From NCBI GenBank assembly GCA_021324335.1, contig JAJPJH010000078.1, positions 1 to 33,839 of the forward strand: a DNA stretch of 33,839 bases. The letters are read 5' to 3'. A program made the position numbers and the translations under genes. Positions 8,284 through 16,091 of the stretch are shown piece by piece (positions within the stretch are counted from its first letter, which is position 1; each line of letters starts with the position of its first letter). The notes below the pieces were generated by a model. That model was not told the origin of the DNA, made no database searches, and worked only from the letters and a program-made list of their open reading frames with translations. This DNA comes from Gammaproteobacteria bacterium (GTDB lineage: Bacteria; Pseudomonadota; Gammaproteobacteria; DSM-16500).

Positions 8284-9054
8284 ATGGCTTATGAATTTAT
8301 TAGCGTGTCACACACCGAGCATCTCGCAATATTGACCCTCAATCGGCCAGAAAAACGCAATGCCATTCATGGTCCGATGTTAAAAGAATTATTACAGGCC
8401 TTACGAACATTATCGGCAGATGAACAAACAGGTGTTTTATTAATTAATGCAAATGGCGAACACTTTTGCGCGGGGGCGGATATTGCCTGGATGCAAAAAA
8501 TAGCATCAGGCTCCTACGAAGAAAATTACGATGATGCCCAATTATTAGCTGATTTAATGTACCAACTTTATTCTTTTCCTAAAGCCACGATCGGCCTTGC
8601 GCATGGGGCCACATTGGGTGGCGGTTTAGGTTTATTATCGGCTTGCGATATTGCTATTGCTGCAAAAAATGCAAGTTTTGGTTTTTCAGAAGTAAAAATT
8701 GGTATTACACCTTCTACTATTAGTCCGTATGTCATTGCAGCTATTGGGGAACGTGCTGCTCATTATTATTTTTTAACAGGCGAACGTTTTGGGGCAGAAG
8801 AAGCCTATCGAATTGGTTTGTTGCATCATGTAACTGAAAATGATGCCTTGAAAAGTACGGGTTTAATGATTGCCAATAGAATTCTAGAAAATAACCAGCA
8901 GGCAGTGATGGCTGCAAAACAATTAATCCGTCATGTGGCGAAAGAAAAAATTTCCGAAGGATTAGCGCAAAAAACCGCTGAGCATTTAGCTAATTTACGT
9001 TGTTCTCCTACAGCACAAGCAGGATTGAAAAAATTTTTGGAAAAAAGAAGATGA
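8284..9054 (+). CDS. liuC: Methylglutaconyl-CoA hydratase (enoyl-CoA hydratase family)
   Basis: Crotonase-fold enzyme predicted to hydrate 3-methylglutaconyl-CoA to HMG-CoA. The 256 residues carry the crotonase signature: oxyanion-hole segments HFCAGADIAWM (about 60-70) and GATLGGGLGLLSACDIAIA (about 107-125), followed by FGFSEVKIGITPSTISPYV. The last segment is characteristic of LiuC/AUH-like hydratases. The start ATG is 2 bases after liuB with an AGGA inside the end of liuB, and its stop overlaps the liuE start (ATGA), so the operon is tightly coupled. Sequence alone could also suit a general enoyl-CoA hydratase; the operon decides the call. Confidence 0.9.
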   Translation: MAYEFISVSHTEHLAILTLNRPEKRNAIHGPMLKELLQALRTLSADEQTGVLLINANGEHFCAGADIAWMQKIASGSYEENYDDAQLLADLMYQLYSFPKATIGLAHGATLGGGLGLLSACDIAIAAKNASFGFSEVKIGITPSTISPYVIAAIGERAAHYYFLTGERFGAEEAYRIGLLHHVTENDALKSTGLMIANRILENNQQAVMAAKQLIRHVAKEKISEGLAQKTAEHLANLRCSPTAQAGLKKFLEKRR

Positions 9055-9947
9055 CTTTGCCTTCCAACGTAACCATTATTGAAGTAGGTCCGCGCGATGG
9101 ATTACAAAATGAGTCTAAATTTATCCCCACGCCCCTCAAAATTGATTTCATTAATCGCTTATCGGAAACGGGACTTTCAGTTATCGAAGCAACGAGTTTT
9201 GTTTCACCTAAATGGGTACCGCAATTAGCGGATGCAGCCGAAGTGTTTCAAGGTATCAACAAAAAACCAGGTGTGCGTTATCCAGTGCTTATCCCGAATA
9301 TAAAAGGCTTAGAAAAAGGTTTGACGGTGGGGGTTAATGAGGTCGCAGTGTTTGCAACACCTTCCGAAAAATTTTCCCAAAAAAATACAAATTGTTCTGT
9401 GAAGGAAAGTATTGAACGTATTGCCGAAGTGATTGCTGTTGCTAAAACGCATGGTATACGTATTCGAGCGTATCTTTCTTGTGTATTGGGATGTCCTTAT
9501 GAAGGTGAAATGGCCCCCGAAAAAGTCGCAGCGTTAGCGGATACCCTGTTTAAAATGGGTTGCTATGAAATTTCCCTTGGGGATACGATTGGGGTAGGCA
9601 CACCACTTAAAACAAAGCGATTAATTGAAGTCGTATCCGCTTTCATTCCTGTAAATCACTTAGCAGTCCATTTTCATGATACTTACGGACAAGCATTAGC
9701 CAATATTTATGCTGCTCTGACACAAGGTATTGCAAGTATCGATAGTGCGGTAGCCGGTTTAGGCGGGTGCCCTTATGCAAAAGGGGCGACTGGTAATGTC
9801 GCAACAGAAGATGTGGTTTACATGTTGCAGGGGATGGGAATTGAAACAGGTATTGATTTACGGGCACTTCTTATTGTTGGCCAATTCATTTCCCAACAAC
9901 TAGGCCGTAAGCCTTATTCGAAAGTAAATCTAGCTATGATGAGGTAA
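9051..9947 (+). CDS. liuE: Hydroxymethylglutaryl-CoA lyase
   Basis: Cleaves HMG-CoA to acetyl-CoA and acetoacetate, the last step of leucine degradation. It is a TIM-barrel of 298 residues. EVGPRDGLQNE (11-21) supplies the metal- and substrate-binding Arg and Asp, HFHDTYG (207-213) the metal-ligand histidines, and GLGGCPYAKGATGNVATE (237-254) the catalytic Cys240. The frame is open upstream to 9000, but ATG 9051 overlaps the liuC stop and begins right before the conserved core, so it is the natural start. The upstream extension would be encoded inside liuC. It is the last pathway gene in the operon; a phosphoribosyltransferase follows 7 bases later. Confidence 0.95.
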   Translation: MTLPSNVTIIEVGPRDGLQNESKFIPTPLKIDFINRLSETGLSVIEATSFVSPKWVPQLADAAEVFQGINKKPGVRYPVLIPNIKGLEKGLTVGVNEVAVFATPSEKFSQKNTNCSVKESIERIAEVIAVAKTHGIRIRAYLSCVLGCPYEGEMAPEKVAALADTLFKMGCYEISLGDTIGVGTPLKTKRLIEVVSAFIPVNHLAVHFHDTYGQALANIYAALTQGIASIDSAVAGLGGCPYAKGATGNVATEDVVYMLQGMGIETGIDLRALLIVGQFISQQLGRKPYSKVNLAMMR

Positions 9948-9954
9948 GGTTGAG

Positions 9955-10596
9955 ATGGAAGGAAAATACATCGATCGTCGTGAAGCAGGACGTATTCTTG
10001 CTAATCATTTGGAGAAATATACCAATCGCCCTGATGTTATCGTATTAGCACTTCCGCGCGGCGGCGTGCCTGTTGCTTATGAAATTGCTAATGTACTTTC
10101 TGCCCCGCTTGATGTCTTTATTGTTAGAAAACTAGGGGTTCCTGGCCATGAAGAATTAGCAATGGGGGCGATTGCAATGGGAGGAGCGGTAGTTTTTAAT
10201 GAAGAAATTGTTAGCGATTTGCATATTCCTCAAACAGCCATTGATCACGTGATTGATTCGGAGCAACAAGAATTACAACGGCGGGAAAGGGTTTATCGGG
10301 GTGATCGACCTTTTCCCACCTTACAAGACAAAATTGTTATTCTGGTTGATGATGGTATTGCGACAGGGGCTACCATGCGTGCAGCTATTAAAGCTATTTA
10401 TCAACAGCAGCCCGCTAGCGTAATTATGGCTGTGCCTGTTGCAGAAATAACGACGTGTGAAATGATGGAAAAATTAGTTGATCAAGTCATTTGTCCGTTA
10501 AAGCCCATGAATTTATATGCAGTGGGGCAATGGTATAAAGATTTTTCCCAAACGACTGATGAAGAAGTTCATGACTTACTGGCACGACAAAGCTGA
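9955..10596 (+). CDS. Phosphoribosyltransferase-domain protein
   Basis: A type I phosphoribosyltransferase fold of 213 residues. The PRPP-binding loop is VILVDDGIATGATM (about 127-140), and an N-terminal ALPRGGVPVAYEIA segment supplies the pyrophosphate loop. This group of free-standing proteins is annotated only as 'phosphoribosyltransferase'; its base substrate is not established, and it lacks the extra elements of the purine or pyrimidine salvage enzymes I would recognise. It lies 7 bases after liuE with AAGG 6 bases before the ATG, so it is probably co-transcribed with the leucine operon, without an obvious pathway link. A hairpin follows directly. Confidence 0.85.
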   Translation: MEGKYIDRREAGRILANHLEKYTNRPDVIVLALPRGGVPVAYEIANVLSAPLDVFIVRKLGVPGHEELAMGAIAMGGAVVFNEEIVSDLHIPQTAIDHVIDSEQQELQRRERVYRGDRPFPTLQDKIVILVDDGIATGATMRAAIKAIYQQQPASVIMAVPVAEITTCEMMEKLVDQVICPLKPMNLYAVGQWYKDFSQTTDEEVHDLLARQS

Positions 10597-10601
10597 CTTC
10601 A

Positions 10602-10623
10602 CATTCTGTTTAACAACAGAATG
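10602..10623. terminator. Hairpin between convergent genes
   Basis: A perfect 9-base-pair stem (CATTCTGTT / AACAGAATG) with loop TAAC sits 6 bases after the phosphoribosyltransferase stop and includes the stop and last three codons of the opposing membrane protein gene. Neither side has a T run, so it may be a weak or Rho-assisted bidirectional terminator or an mRNA 3' end protector. Confidence 0.45.
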
Positions 10624-12022
10624 CTTTACGCCATGTTTGGTGCGGACTGGATTTGTTATCTTCACCCTCAACGTTAGTGTGGGAGGCAGGTAAACGGTAA
10701 AAGGTAGGAGAGTTTATGCTGCCATAAACAGGCTGAGAAGGAAGTTCATACTTCGAGTCAATCTCTTCAAGACTGATTACCCTGCTAACGCTAGTAGGGG
10801 AGGACGGCTCCTGTAGTCCGTACTGAGAATCACTATATATCTCTTCCAGGGTATTAAAGGTGAAGACGGTGCTAGCAGGCGAATTGAATGGAGTAGGAGC
10901 AGAAAGGAGTGGAGAGTGCTCTTCTGGAGGAAGACCCTTTTCCAGATCTGGCTCCTCAATCCGCTTTACTGTATACCCATGCTTTTTAAGCCAATTATCA
11001 AGAAGCCCTAAATAAGTTTGGCGCGCAGAGAAAGTGAATACCGAGATGGGTTTCAGGCCTGCACATCCGATTCCGATGGTAATAATTAAGGGAGAATACG
11101 GATTAAGTCCGAGGGATTGAGCTGTACTTGCGACAGCAATATAAGTATATACGGGATAATTTATGAGAGCATTTGCTGCTCCCCAAAAGTAAGAAAGAGT
11201 GCGAGTTAAAGGTTCCCATTGTGGTAGTTTGTCATATTGATTAGGTTTATTTCCAATCGCATCGTAGATGGACGTACATTCAGTAAAAAAAGTGGCGATG
11301 AGAGCAACGATACCCGATATGCCTGAAATAGAGATTCTCATTGTTTTACTCAATGTGACATAGGGTAAATGAGTTAAGCTGCTATCTGTTGAGAAATAAG
11401 CAATGCAAGGGGTTCCTATATTGTGCAAGGAAAGAAGTGTCGCCTTGGTAAGTCGTGCATCGAAGTGTATATCTTTATTTTGAAGGGCGTGTGCAAATCT
11501 TCTAACATTGCGTTCTATGAACGAATTTCGTAGCCAGAATTGGAAACAAAGATTCGTGATAGTGCTAAGCAGCGCATAACTCATAGCTTCGTTTTCTTGC
11601 TCAGCAGAATATTTACCGTTGTAAAATGATAGGAACGTCAATGCAAACGTATAAGCACCAATATAGGTGGAAAGTGCATAGGTGACAAAAGAAGTGGGCC
11701 CAGCTTGTCTAAAAATCTCATAGAATATACGAGTAGATGGTTTTAATTGGGTAGCGGGAGGGATGGTATCAGTGGCATCAGAGGCCGTTGAATTACAATA
11801 ATTATAAATATAGGGAACGTTGTTAACGAGCGCATCTCCCCCACTAACAGCGGCAGCTGTATAACAGACTAATGCTTCTGCTGGATGATTTTTTAAACCA
11901 AAATGCTCAAAACTTGTCCGGGTTCCAAAAAAACTTCCTCCTAATTGAGTGTTTACTCTAAAGATACTTACCACCGTCGGGAGAATGGTTGTTTTAAAAA
12001 CAGTTTTAAGCCTGGACCACAT
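10610..12022 (-). CDS. Unknown multi-pass membrane protein with long polar tail, candidate effector (470 aa)
   Basis: No family is recognised. There is no classical signal peptide. Hydrophobic segments lie at about residues 108-133, 146-163, 198-210, 228-248, 275-300 and 310-332, giving four to six membrane spans. A tail of about 130 residues (340-470), rich in Ser, Pro and Glu, follows. In the tail I see an acidic dileucine EEHSPLL (367-373), a tyrosine motif LEEIYSDSQYGL (392-403), a related second copy SLEEIDSKYEL (418-427), and a C-terminal Cys-Cys. In host cells such motifs serve adaptor binding, tyrosine phosphorylation and prenylation, so an effector inserted in a host membrane is plausible but inferred. 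Two TATAAT-like -10 boxes (12089-12084, 12046-12041) precede it; no clear -35 was found. The ribosome site is weak. Confidence 0.6.
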   Translation of the reverse strand: MWSRLKTVFKTTILPTVVSIFRVNTQLGGSFFGTRTSFEHFGLKNHPAEALVCYTAAAVSGGDALVNNVPYIYNYCNSTASDATDTIPPATQLKPSTRIFYEIFRQAGPTSFVTYALSTYIGAYTFALTFLSFYNGKYSAEQENEAMSYALLSTITNLCFQFWLRNSFIERNVRRFAHALQNKDIHFDARLTKATLLSLHNIGTPCIAYFSTDSSLTHLPYVTLSKTMRISISGISGIVALIATFFTECTSIYDAIGNKPNQYDKLPQWEPLTRTLSYFWGAANALINYPVYTYIAVASTAQSLGLNPYSPLIITIGIGCAGLKPISVFTFSARQTYLGLLDNWLKKHGYTVKRIEEPDLEKGLPPEEHSPLLSAPTPFNSPASTVFTFNTLEEIYSDSQYGLQEPSSPTSVSRVISLEEIDSKYELPSQPVYGSINSPTFYRLPASHTNVEGEDNKSSPHQTWRKAFCC

Positions 12023-12138
12023 TGCTCGTCTCGTTTTGGTATTATAATGATAGAATGCTCGAAATCTTACCAGAATAGTCTGTATTATACAAATCCTGAT
12101 TTCTTATGAAATTTTTTATCCATTATTCTCTTAACTAT

Positions 12139-12167
12139 TTGAAAAATGACTCTTTCTTTACTATAGT
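12139..12167 (+). promoter_or_regulatory. Sigma-70-like promoter of the methyltransferase-LRR gene
   Basis: TTGAAA (12139-12144), a 17-base spacer, and TATAGT (12162-12167). The expected transcription start near 12174 falls inside a perfect palindrome, giving a leader of about 48 bases. Confidence 0.6.
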
Positions 12168-12172
12168 TGCGC

Positions 12173-12191
12173 GTGTCTAAAAGTTAGACAC
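12173..12191. promoter_or_regulatory. Palindrome at the transcription start (possible operator)
   Basis: GTGTCTAA-AAG-TTAGACAC is a perfect 8-base inverted repeat with a 3-base centre, starting 5 bases after the -10 box. Its position suits a repressor operator overlapping +1; alternatively it forms a small 5' stem in the mRNA. Confidence 0.5.
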
Positions 12192-12221
12192 TTTAAGGAT
12201 AGTTAAAGAAGGAAAAATCCC

Positions 12222-14183
12222 ATGCATTTAACGGATATCGCGTTTTATGAAATCAAGAAGAAAAATTCAGTAAGATCGATTACTTTTCATTTACCGGCTC
12301 CATTAACGGATTTTCAAACGCTCTTTGAAGAGCTAAATGCTCTATTTCAAACCCATCCTATTTCCATCGGTGATAGTCAACCTCAATTGACTATCATTAA
12401 GACCAATAATAAAGAGATGGCAACGCTTGTAAATCATGTTTATTTCAATACGATTAAATTTTCTTCTAATAAAATACAATTTCATTTTAATGCAGGCGTA
12501 TCAGCTCATTCTATTTCTGATATTTGCCACGCATTGGATAATATTGGCATACGTGAATTTGATGCTAACCCAGCTGCATTAAAATTTTATACGCAAATGG
12601 GAGGTAAGGAAATTTTAAAAAATGATAATTATCCAGAAGAACTAAAGCATTTTCTTTTAGCAGAAAGACAGTGGATTAGTAACCATATTAAGAAAGAAGA
12701 TAAATATACGGCATTATTTGAGATCGGCTGTGGCGAAGCAAGAAATTTAGATATTGCACAAGAACATGAGATTAATTATTATGGAATAGATTTTGATAAC
12801 GATTATATTATTAAAGCAAAAAATAAAATTAAACAATTACCTCTTTCAATAAAAGCAATTGTTCGATGTCTTTCTGTATTTGATTTGAATGAATCGGCAA
12901 CGCCTGTGGGAAAAAATGAGCGTGTACTTTGCATTTTTCCTTTTAATGCACTAGGGAATATGGGAAATTTATTAGAGATTTTAAATAAAGTGCATGAATT
13001 AGGATATGATGTATTAATTTCCACTTATAAAATAGATGAATTTTCTTCTCAAATTAGGGAGCAGTATTTTGTTAATTGTGGGTATAAAAATTTAAGAAAA
13101 GAACATACTAAACATGGGCTTACGTTTTATTCTGATGAAGGGTTGAAATCAACAGCGATGAATTCAGCTTATGTACAAAGTGTGGCTGAGATGACAAATT
13201 ATTCTATGCTAGTTAATGATTTTTCGAGAATTGGTGTAATGTATTCATTAAGCCATCCTTTTTTAACTAAGCGGTACCTTCCATGGGCTTCATATTTCAC
13301 TATTAAAAAAGGAAAAACAACTTCACTTAATTTAGAAGATCAAAATATTAGTGGAAAAACTTTATTAAGCCTTACTAACCTAATCACGGCAGATGATTTG
13401 ACATTAGATTGTTTATTGTTATCTTATAATAAAAAAATTAGCATCGAGGATTTGCTAACATTTCTTTCTCAACATAAAAATATTGCTCATCTTTATTTAG
13501 TGGACATGGATTTTTCAGACGATAAACTCAGTCAATTAAGTCAAGCATGGGCGTCTCCTAATGTATTAGAAACCTTAGATCTTTTTGGAAATTATTTACA
13601 TAGTCAAGGTGTTATTGCTTTAGCAAGTAAATTTGAGTATTTTCCTGCATTAACCACATTACGGCTTGGTAAAAATAACATTGGGGATGAAGGTTTAATA
13701 GCCATAAGTGAAGCTTTTCCTAAAAGCAGACTCTTGTCTCTTAATGTGAGTGCTAGTGGTATTACTGATAAAGGTGTGATGGCATTAGCTGAAGCTCTTA
13801 AAAGGGAGTCGAGCATACAAAAAATTGATATGAGTCAGAATTTAATAAGTGATACAGGGGCTAATGCCCTGATTGAAGTACTTGAAGAATATAATCATAC
13901 TTTAACTGACCTGGTTTTAAATCATACTGATATTAGTGAAGCTTTATTAAAGAAAATTAACTCATTGCTTGAGACTAATAAACAATTTATTGGTATAAAG
14001 AATCCCATTGAAAAAACAAACTATCTCTTCCAACAAAAGGGAATTTCTCCATCCGTTCCATCTTTACTCCAAGTAGGTTTGTTTTCCGTTGCTAAGACCA
14101 TGAAGCCCATGACACCAGGGGAGGAGAAAGCTTTTTCCACTAAAATGCCAACCACACTCTATACAATGCTAAAGAAAATGTAA
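12222..14183 (+). CDS. Methyltransferase-LRR fusion, candidate secreted effector (653 aa)
   Basis: Three parts can be seen. Residues 1-160 are an unrecognised N-terminal domain. Residues about 161-300 look like a class I SAM-dependent methyltransferase: motif I LFEIGCGEARNL (165-176), acidic motif II YYGIDFDND (186-194), then ERVLCIFPFNALGNMGNL (233-250). Residues about 365-585 hold leucine-rich repeats of the ribonuclease-inhibitor type, for example LETLDLFGNYLHSQGVIALA, LTTLRLGKNNIGDEGLIAI and IQKIDMSQNLISDTGANAL, with repeats of about 28 residues. The rest is a polar tail. RI-type LRRs are host-like protein-binding modules, so a host-directed methyltransferase is a fair inference. The substrate is unknown. 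ATG 12222 has AAGAAGG about 8 bases upstream. The gene looks more AT-rich than its metabolic neighbours, which suggests acquisition. Confidence 0.72.
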   Translation: MHLTDIAFYEIKKKNSVRSITFHLPAPLTDFQTLFEELNALFQTHPISIGDSQPQLTIIKTNNKEMATLVNHVYFNTIKFSSNKIQFHFNAGVSAHSISDICHALDNIGIREFDANPAALKFYTQMGGKEILKNDNYPEELKHFLLAERQWISNHIKKEDKYTALFEIGCGEARNLDIAQEHEINYYGIDFDNDYIIKAKNKIKQLPLSIKAIVRCLSVFDLNESATPVGKNERVLCIFPFNALGNMGNLLEILNKVHELGYDVLISTYKIDEFSSQIREQYFVNCGYKNLRKEHTKHGLTFYSDEGLKSTAMNSAYVQSVAEMTNYSMLVNDFSRIGVMYSLSHPFLTKRYLPWASYFTIKKGKTTSLNLEDQNISGKTLLSLTNLITADDLTLDCLLLSYNKKISIEDLLTFLSQHKNIAHLYLVDMDFSDDKLSQLSQAWASPNVLETLDLFGNYLHSQGVIALASKFEYFPALTTLRLGKNNIGDEGLIAISEAFPKSRLLSLNVSASGITDKGVMALAEALKRESSIQKIDMSQNLISDTGANALIEVLEEYNHTLTDLVLNHTDISEALLKKINSLLETNKQFIGIKNPIEKTNYLFQQKGISPSVPSLLQVGLFSVAKTMKPMTPGEEKAFSTKMPTTLYTMLKKM

Positions 14184-14231
14184 TAGAATTTTTACAATTT
14201 TTTATTCGTTAAAATATAAGGAAATATCGCT

Positions 14232-15092
14232 ATGAAAATTGCTATTGCTAGCCGATTAATGGAAGCATCTAGTAATAAATTAGTACTAGGTACGCTTATT
14301 GCTAGTATAAAAGTGACACCCGCTTCGGAGGAATTTCAATCCCTGTTGGCAGAGCGTGCAGCCAATCACCCTATTAATATCGCTGCATCTCAAGGGGTTC
14401 AAGCTGTGAAAGAAACGTATCGTAAATTGGGAAAAACAAAGCTTTCTGAATTTAAAGGTTCAAACGAAGCCTTGTTATTACGCTTGCAGAAAAATCAAGG
14501 GATACCTAACATCAATAATGTCGTCAATATCAATAATCTCCTTTCGATTGACTCAGAACGTTCGGTAGGTTCCTATGATTTAGATAAATTAAGTGGTGAT
14601 ATTATCTTTAGGCCAGGCAATCATAAAGAAGAGTACACGGCAACCAAAAAACGTTCTATCGATTTAACCAATTTGCCCCTCTTAGCAGATGAACAAGGTC
14701 CTTTTGGTAGTCCTACCTCTGATTCTGACAGAGCCCTCATTAGGGAAGAGACCAAAAATCTTATGCTCATTATTTTTAGTTTCGATGGTGAAGCTCATTT
14801 GGAGGCTCAGCTTAACCAGGCATCAGCGCTTTTAGAAAAATATGCTGCTGCGACTAATATCCAAAAATTTATGGTTCATAAGACACCGGTGGAATTTTTT
14901 TTTCCCTCCTACGCTGAGGTAAGAGAACAAGAGGGGAATACCAATAGTAACAATAATAATAGTTCACAAATTGAACGATTTACTTCTGGTAGACACCCGA
15001 TGCTTTCAGGCATAATAGCACCACCGCCTTCTCCGACGATAGAAAGAAATAAAGATGAGCCCGATAATAAGCAGACTTTTAAAATGTCATAA
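14232..15092 (+). CDS. Stand-alone B3/B4 tRNA-binding domain protein with disordered tail
   Basis: Residues about 1-205 read as the B3/B4 domain found in the beta subunit of phenylalanyl-tRNA synthetase and in free-standing proteins. Landmarks are ETYRKLGKTKLSEFKGSNEA (about 60-79), INNVVNINNLLSIDS, VGSYDLDKLSGDI, and LADEQGPFGSPTSDSDRA (about 153-170). Free-standing B3/B4 proteins are thought to edit mischarged tRNA or bind related ligands; the substrate here is unknown. The last ~65 residues are unusual: Asn/Ser-rich (NTNSNNNNSS), then Pro-rich (IIAPPPSPTIE) and charged. This is disordered and not part of the family. It lies 48 bases after the LRR gene, possibly co-transcribed. ATG 14232 has AAGGAA upstream. 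Confidence 0.82.
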   Translation: MKIAIASRLMEASSNKLVLGTLIASIKVTPASEEFQSLLAERAANHPINIAASQGVQAVKETYRKLGKTKLSEFKGSNEALLLRLQKNQGIPNINNVVNINNLLSIDSERSVGSYDLDKLSGDIIFRPGNHKEEYTATKKRSIDLTNLPLLADEQGPFGSPTSDSDRALIREETKNLMLIIFSFDGEAHLEAQLNQASALLEKYAAATNIQKFMVHKTPVEFFFPSYAEVREQEGNTNSNNNNSSQIERFTSGRHPMLSGIIAPPPSPTIERNKDEPDNKQTFKMS

Positions 15093-15110
15093 GGTTAAAG
15101 AAATTTGACG

Positions 15111-16091
15111 ATGCAACTGCACCCTAATCGCCTTCAATGGGTAGGTTTCGCTGAACTTGCTTTGGCGCAATGTGCAGTTGGCGTGAATGTGGTGACGGGT
15201 AAATATCTTATTGCCTATTTTCCTATTTTTCTTTTATTAATGTTACGGTTTGGTATCGGTCTAATAAGTATGTTGATGATGGTGAAATTAAAACGATCTT
15301 CAACATGGGACTGGTACCGCCATTTTTGCTTATTATCTTCCAAAGATAAATTCTTATTGTTTATCCAAGCCATGTGCGGTGGATTTTTATTCAATATCTT
15401 ATTACTTTTTGGCATGAGAAATACTAATGCGGCTGCAGCTGGTATTATTAATGGGATTACACCGGTGTTAATTCTGGTATTGTCTTTTATTTTTCTGCGA
15501 GAAAAAATCACGTGGCGTATCGTAATAGCGATGATAGTGGCTGTGGCTGGATTGTGGATCTTAAATACAGGTAAAGAGGGAAATAGTGTGGTGCTTGGAA
15601 ATGGGTTAATTTTCCTAGCGGTTATACCCGAAGCTTTTTTTACCATTCTATCTAAGTTATTTGGCAATAAATTGAATCAATTTGAAATCGTAATTCTTAT
15701 TAATTTATTTAATTTATTTGTATTCATTCCCTTTGCGATGGTGAGTCTGAATGACATCTCCTTATTAGCCATTCCCATCGAATCCTATCTTATTCTGCTG
15801 CTTTATGGTTTCTCAGGCGGATTGCTCTTTTTTCTACTCTGGTATCAAGGGCTGACAAAAGTAGCAGCGAATAAAGCCGCTCTTTTCACCGCAGTGATGC
15901 CAATAAGTACGACAGTGCTTGCATATATTTTCTTGAAAGAATCGCTTCATCTCAGCGAAATAATAGGCATGTGTTTAGTCGTCAGCGCTATTTTTATTGG
16001 ATGCTTTGTACCTGCTTCTCTTTCTTCAACCGGCTATGTTGACGACTATAAGAAAAATAAACTACTAAGCCAATCAGAAACCATACAATAA
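15111..16091 (+). CDS. EamA/DMT-family membrane transporter
   Basis: A 10-helix drug/metabolite transporter of 326 residues with two EamA repeats. Repeat one includes GVNVVTGKYLIAYFPIFLLLM and AAAAGIINGITPVLILVLSFIFLREKITW; repeat two includes KVAANKAALFTAVMPISTTV followed by AYIFLKESLHLSEIIGMCLV. The paired 'LxEx' helix-4/5 pattern is standard. Substrate is not predictable; relatives export amino acids or metabolites. I chose ATG 15111; a TTG at 15105 adds two residues and is slightly better spaced from an AGG. The last 98 bases overlap the 3' end of the opposing amino acid permease gene. Confidence 0.88.
   Translation: MQLHPNRLQWVGFAELALAQCAVGVNVVTGKYLIAYFPIFLLLMLRFGIGLISMLMMVKLKRSSTWDWYRHFCLLSSKDKFLLFIQAMCGGFLFNILLLFGMRNTNAAAAGIINGITPVLILVLSFIFLREKITWRIVIAMIVAVAGLWILNTGKEGNSVVLGNGLIFLAVIPEAFFTILSKLFGNKLNQFEIVILINLFNLFVFIPFAMVSLNDISLLAIPIESYLILLLYGFSGGLLFFLLWYQGLTKVAANKAALFTAVMPISTTVLAYIFLKESLHLSEIIGMCLVVSAIFIGCFVPASLSSTGYVDDYKKNKLLSQSETIQ

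Noticed and set aside
15215..15667. 150-residue open frame antisense to the DMT transporter
   Set aside because: Shadow of a clear EamA protein; no ribosome site or family resemblance.
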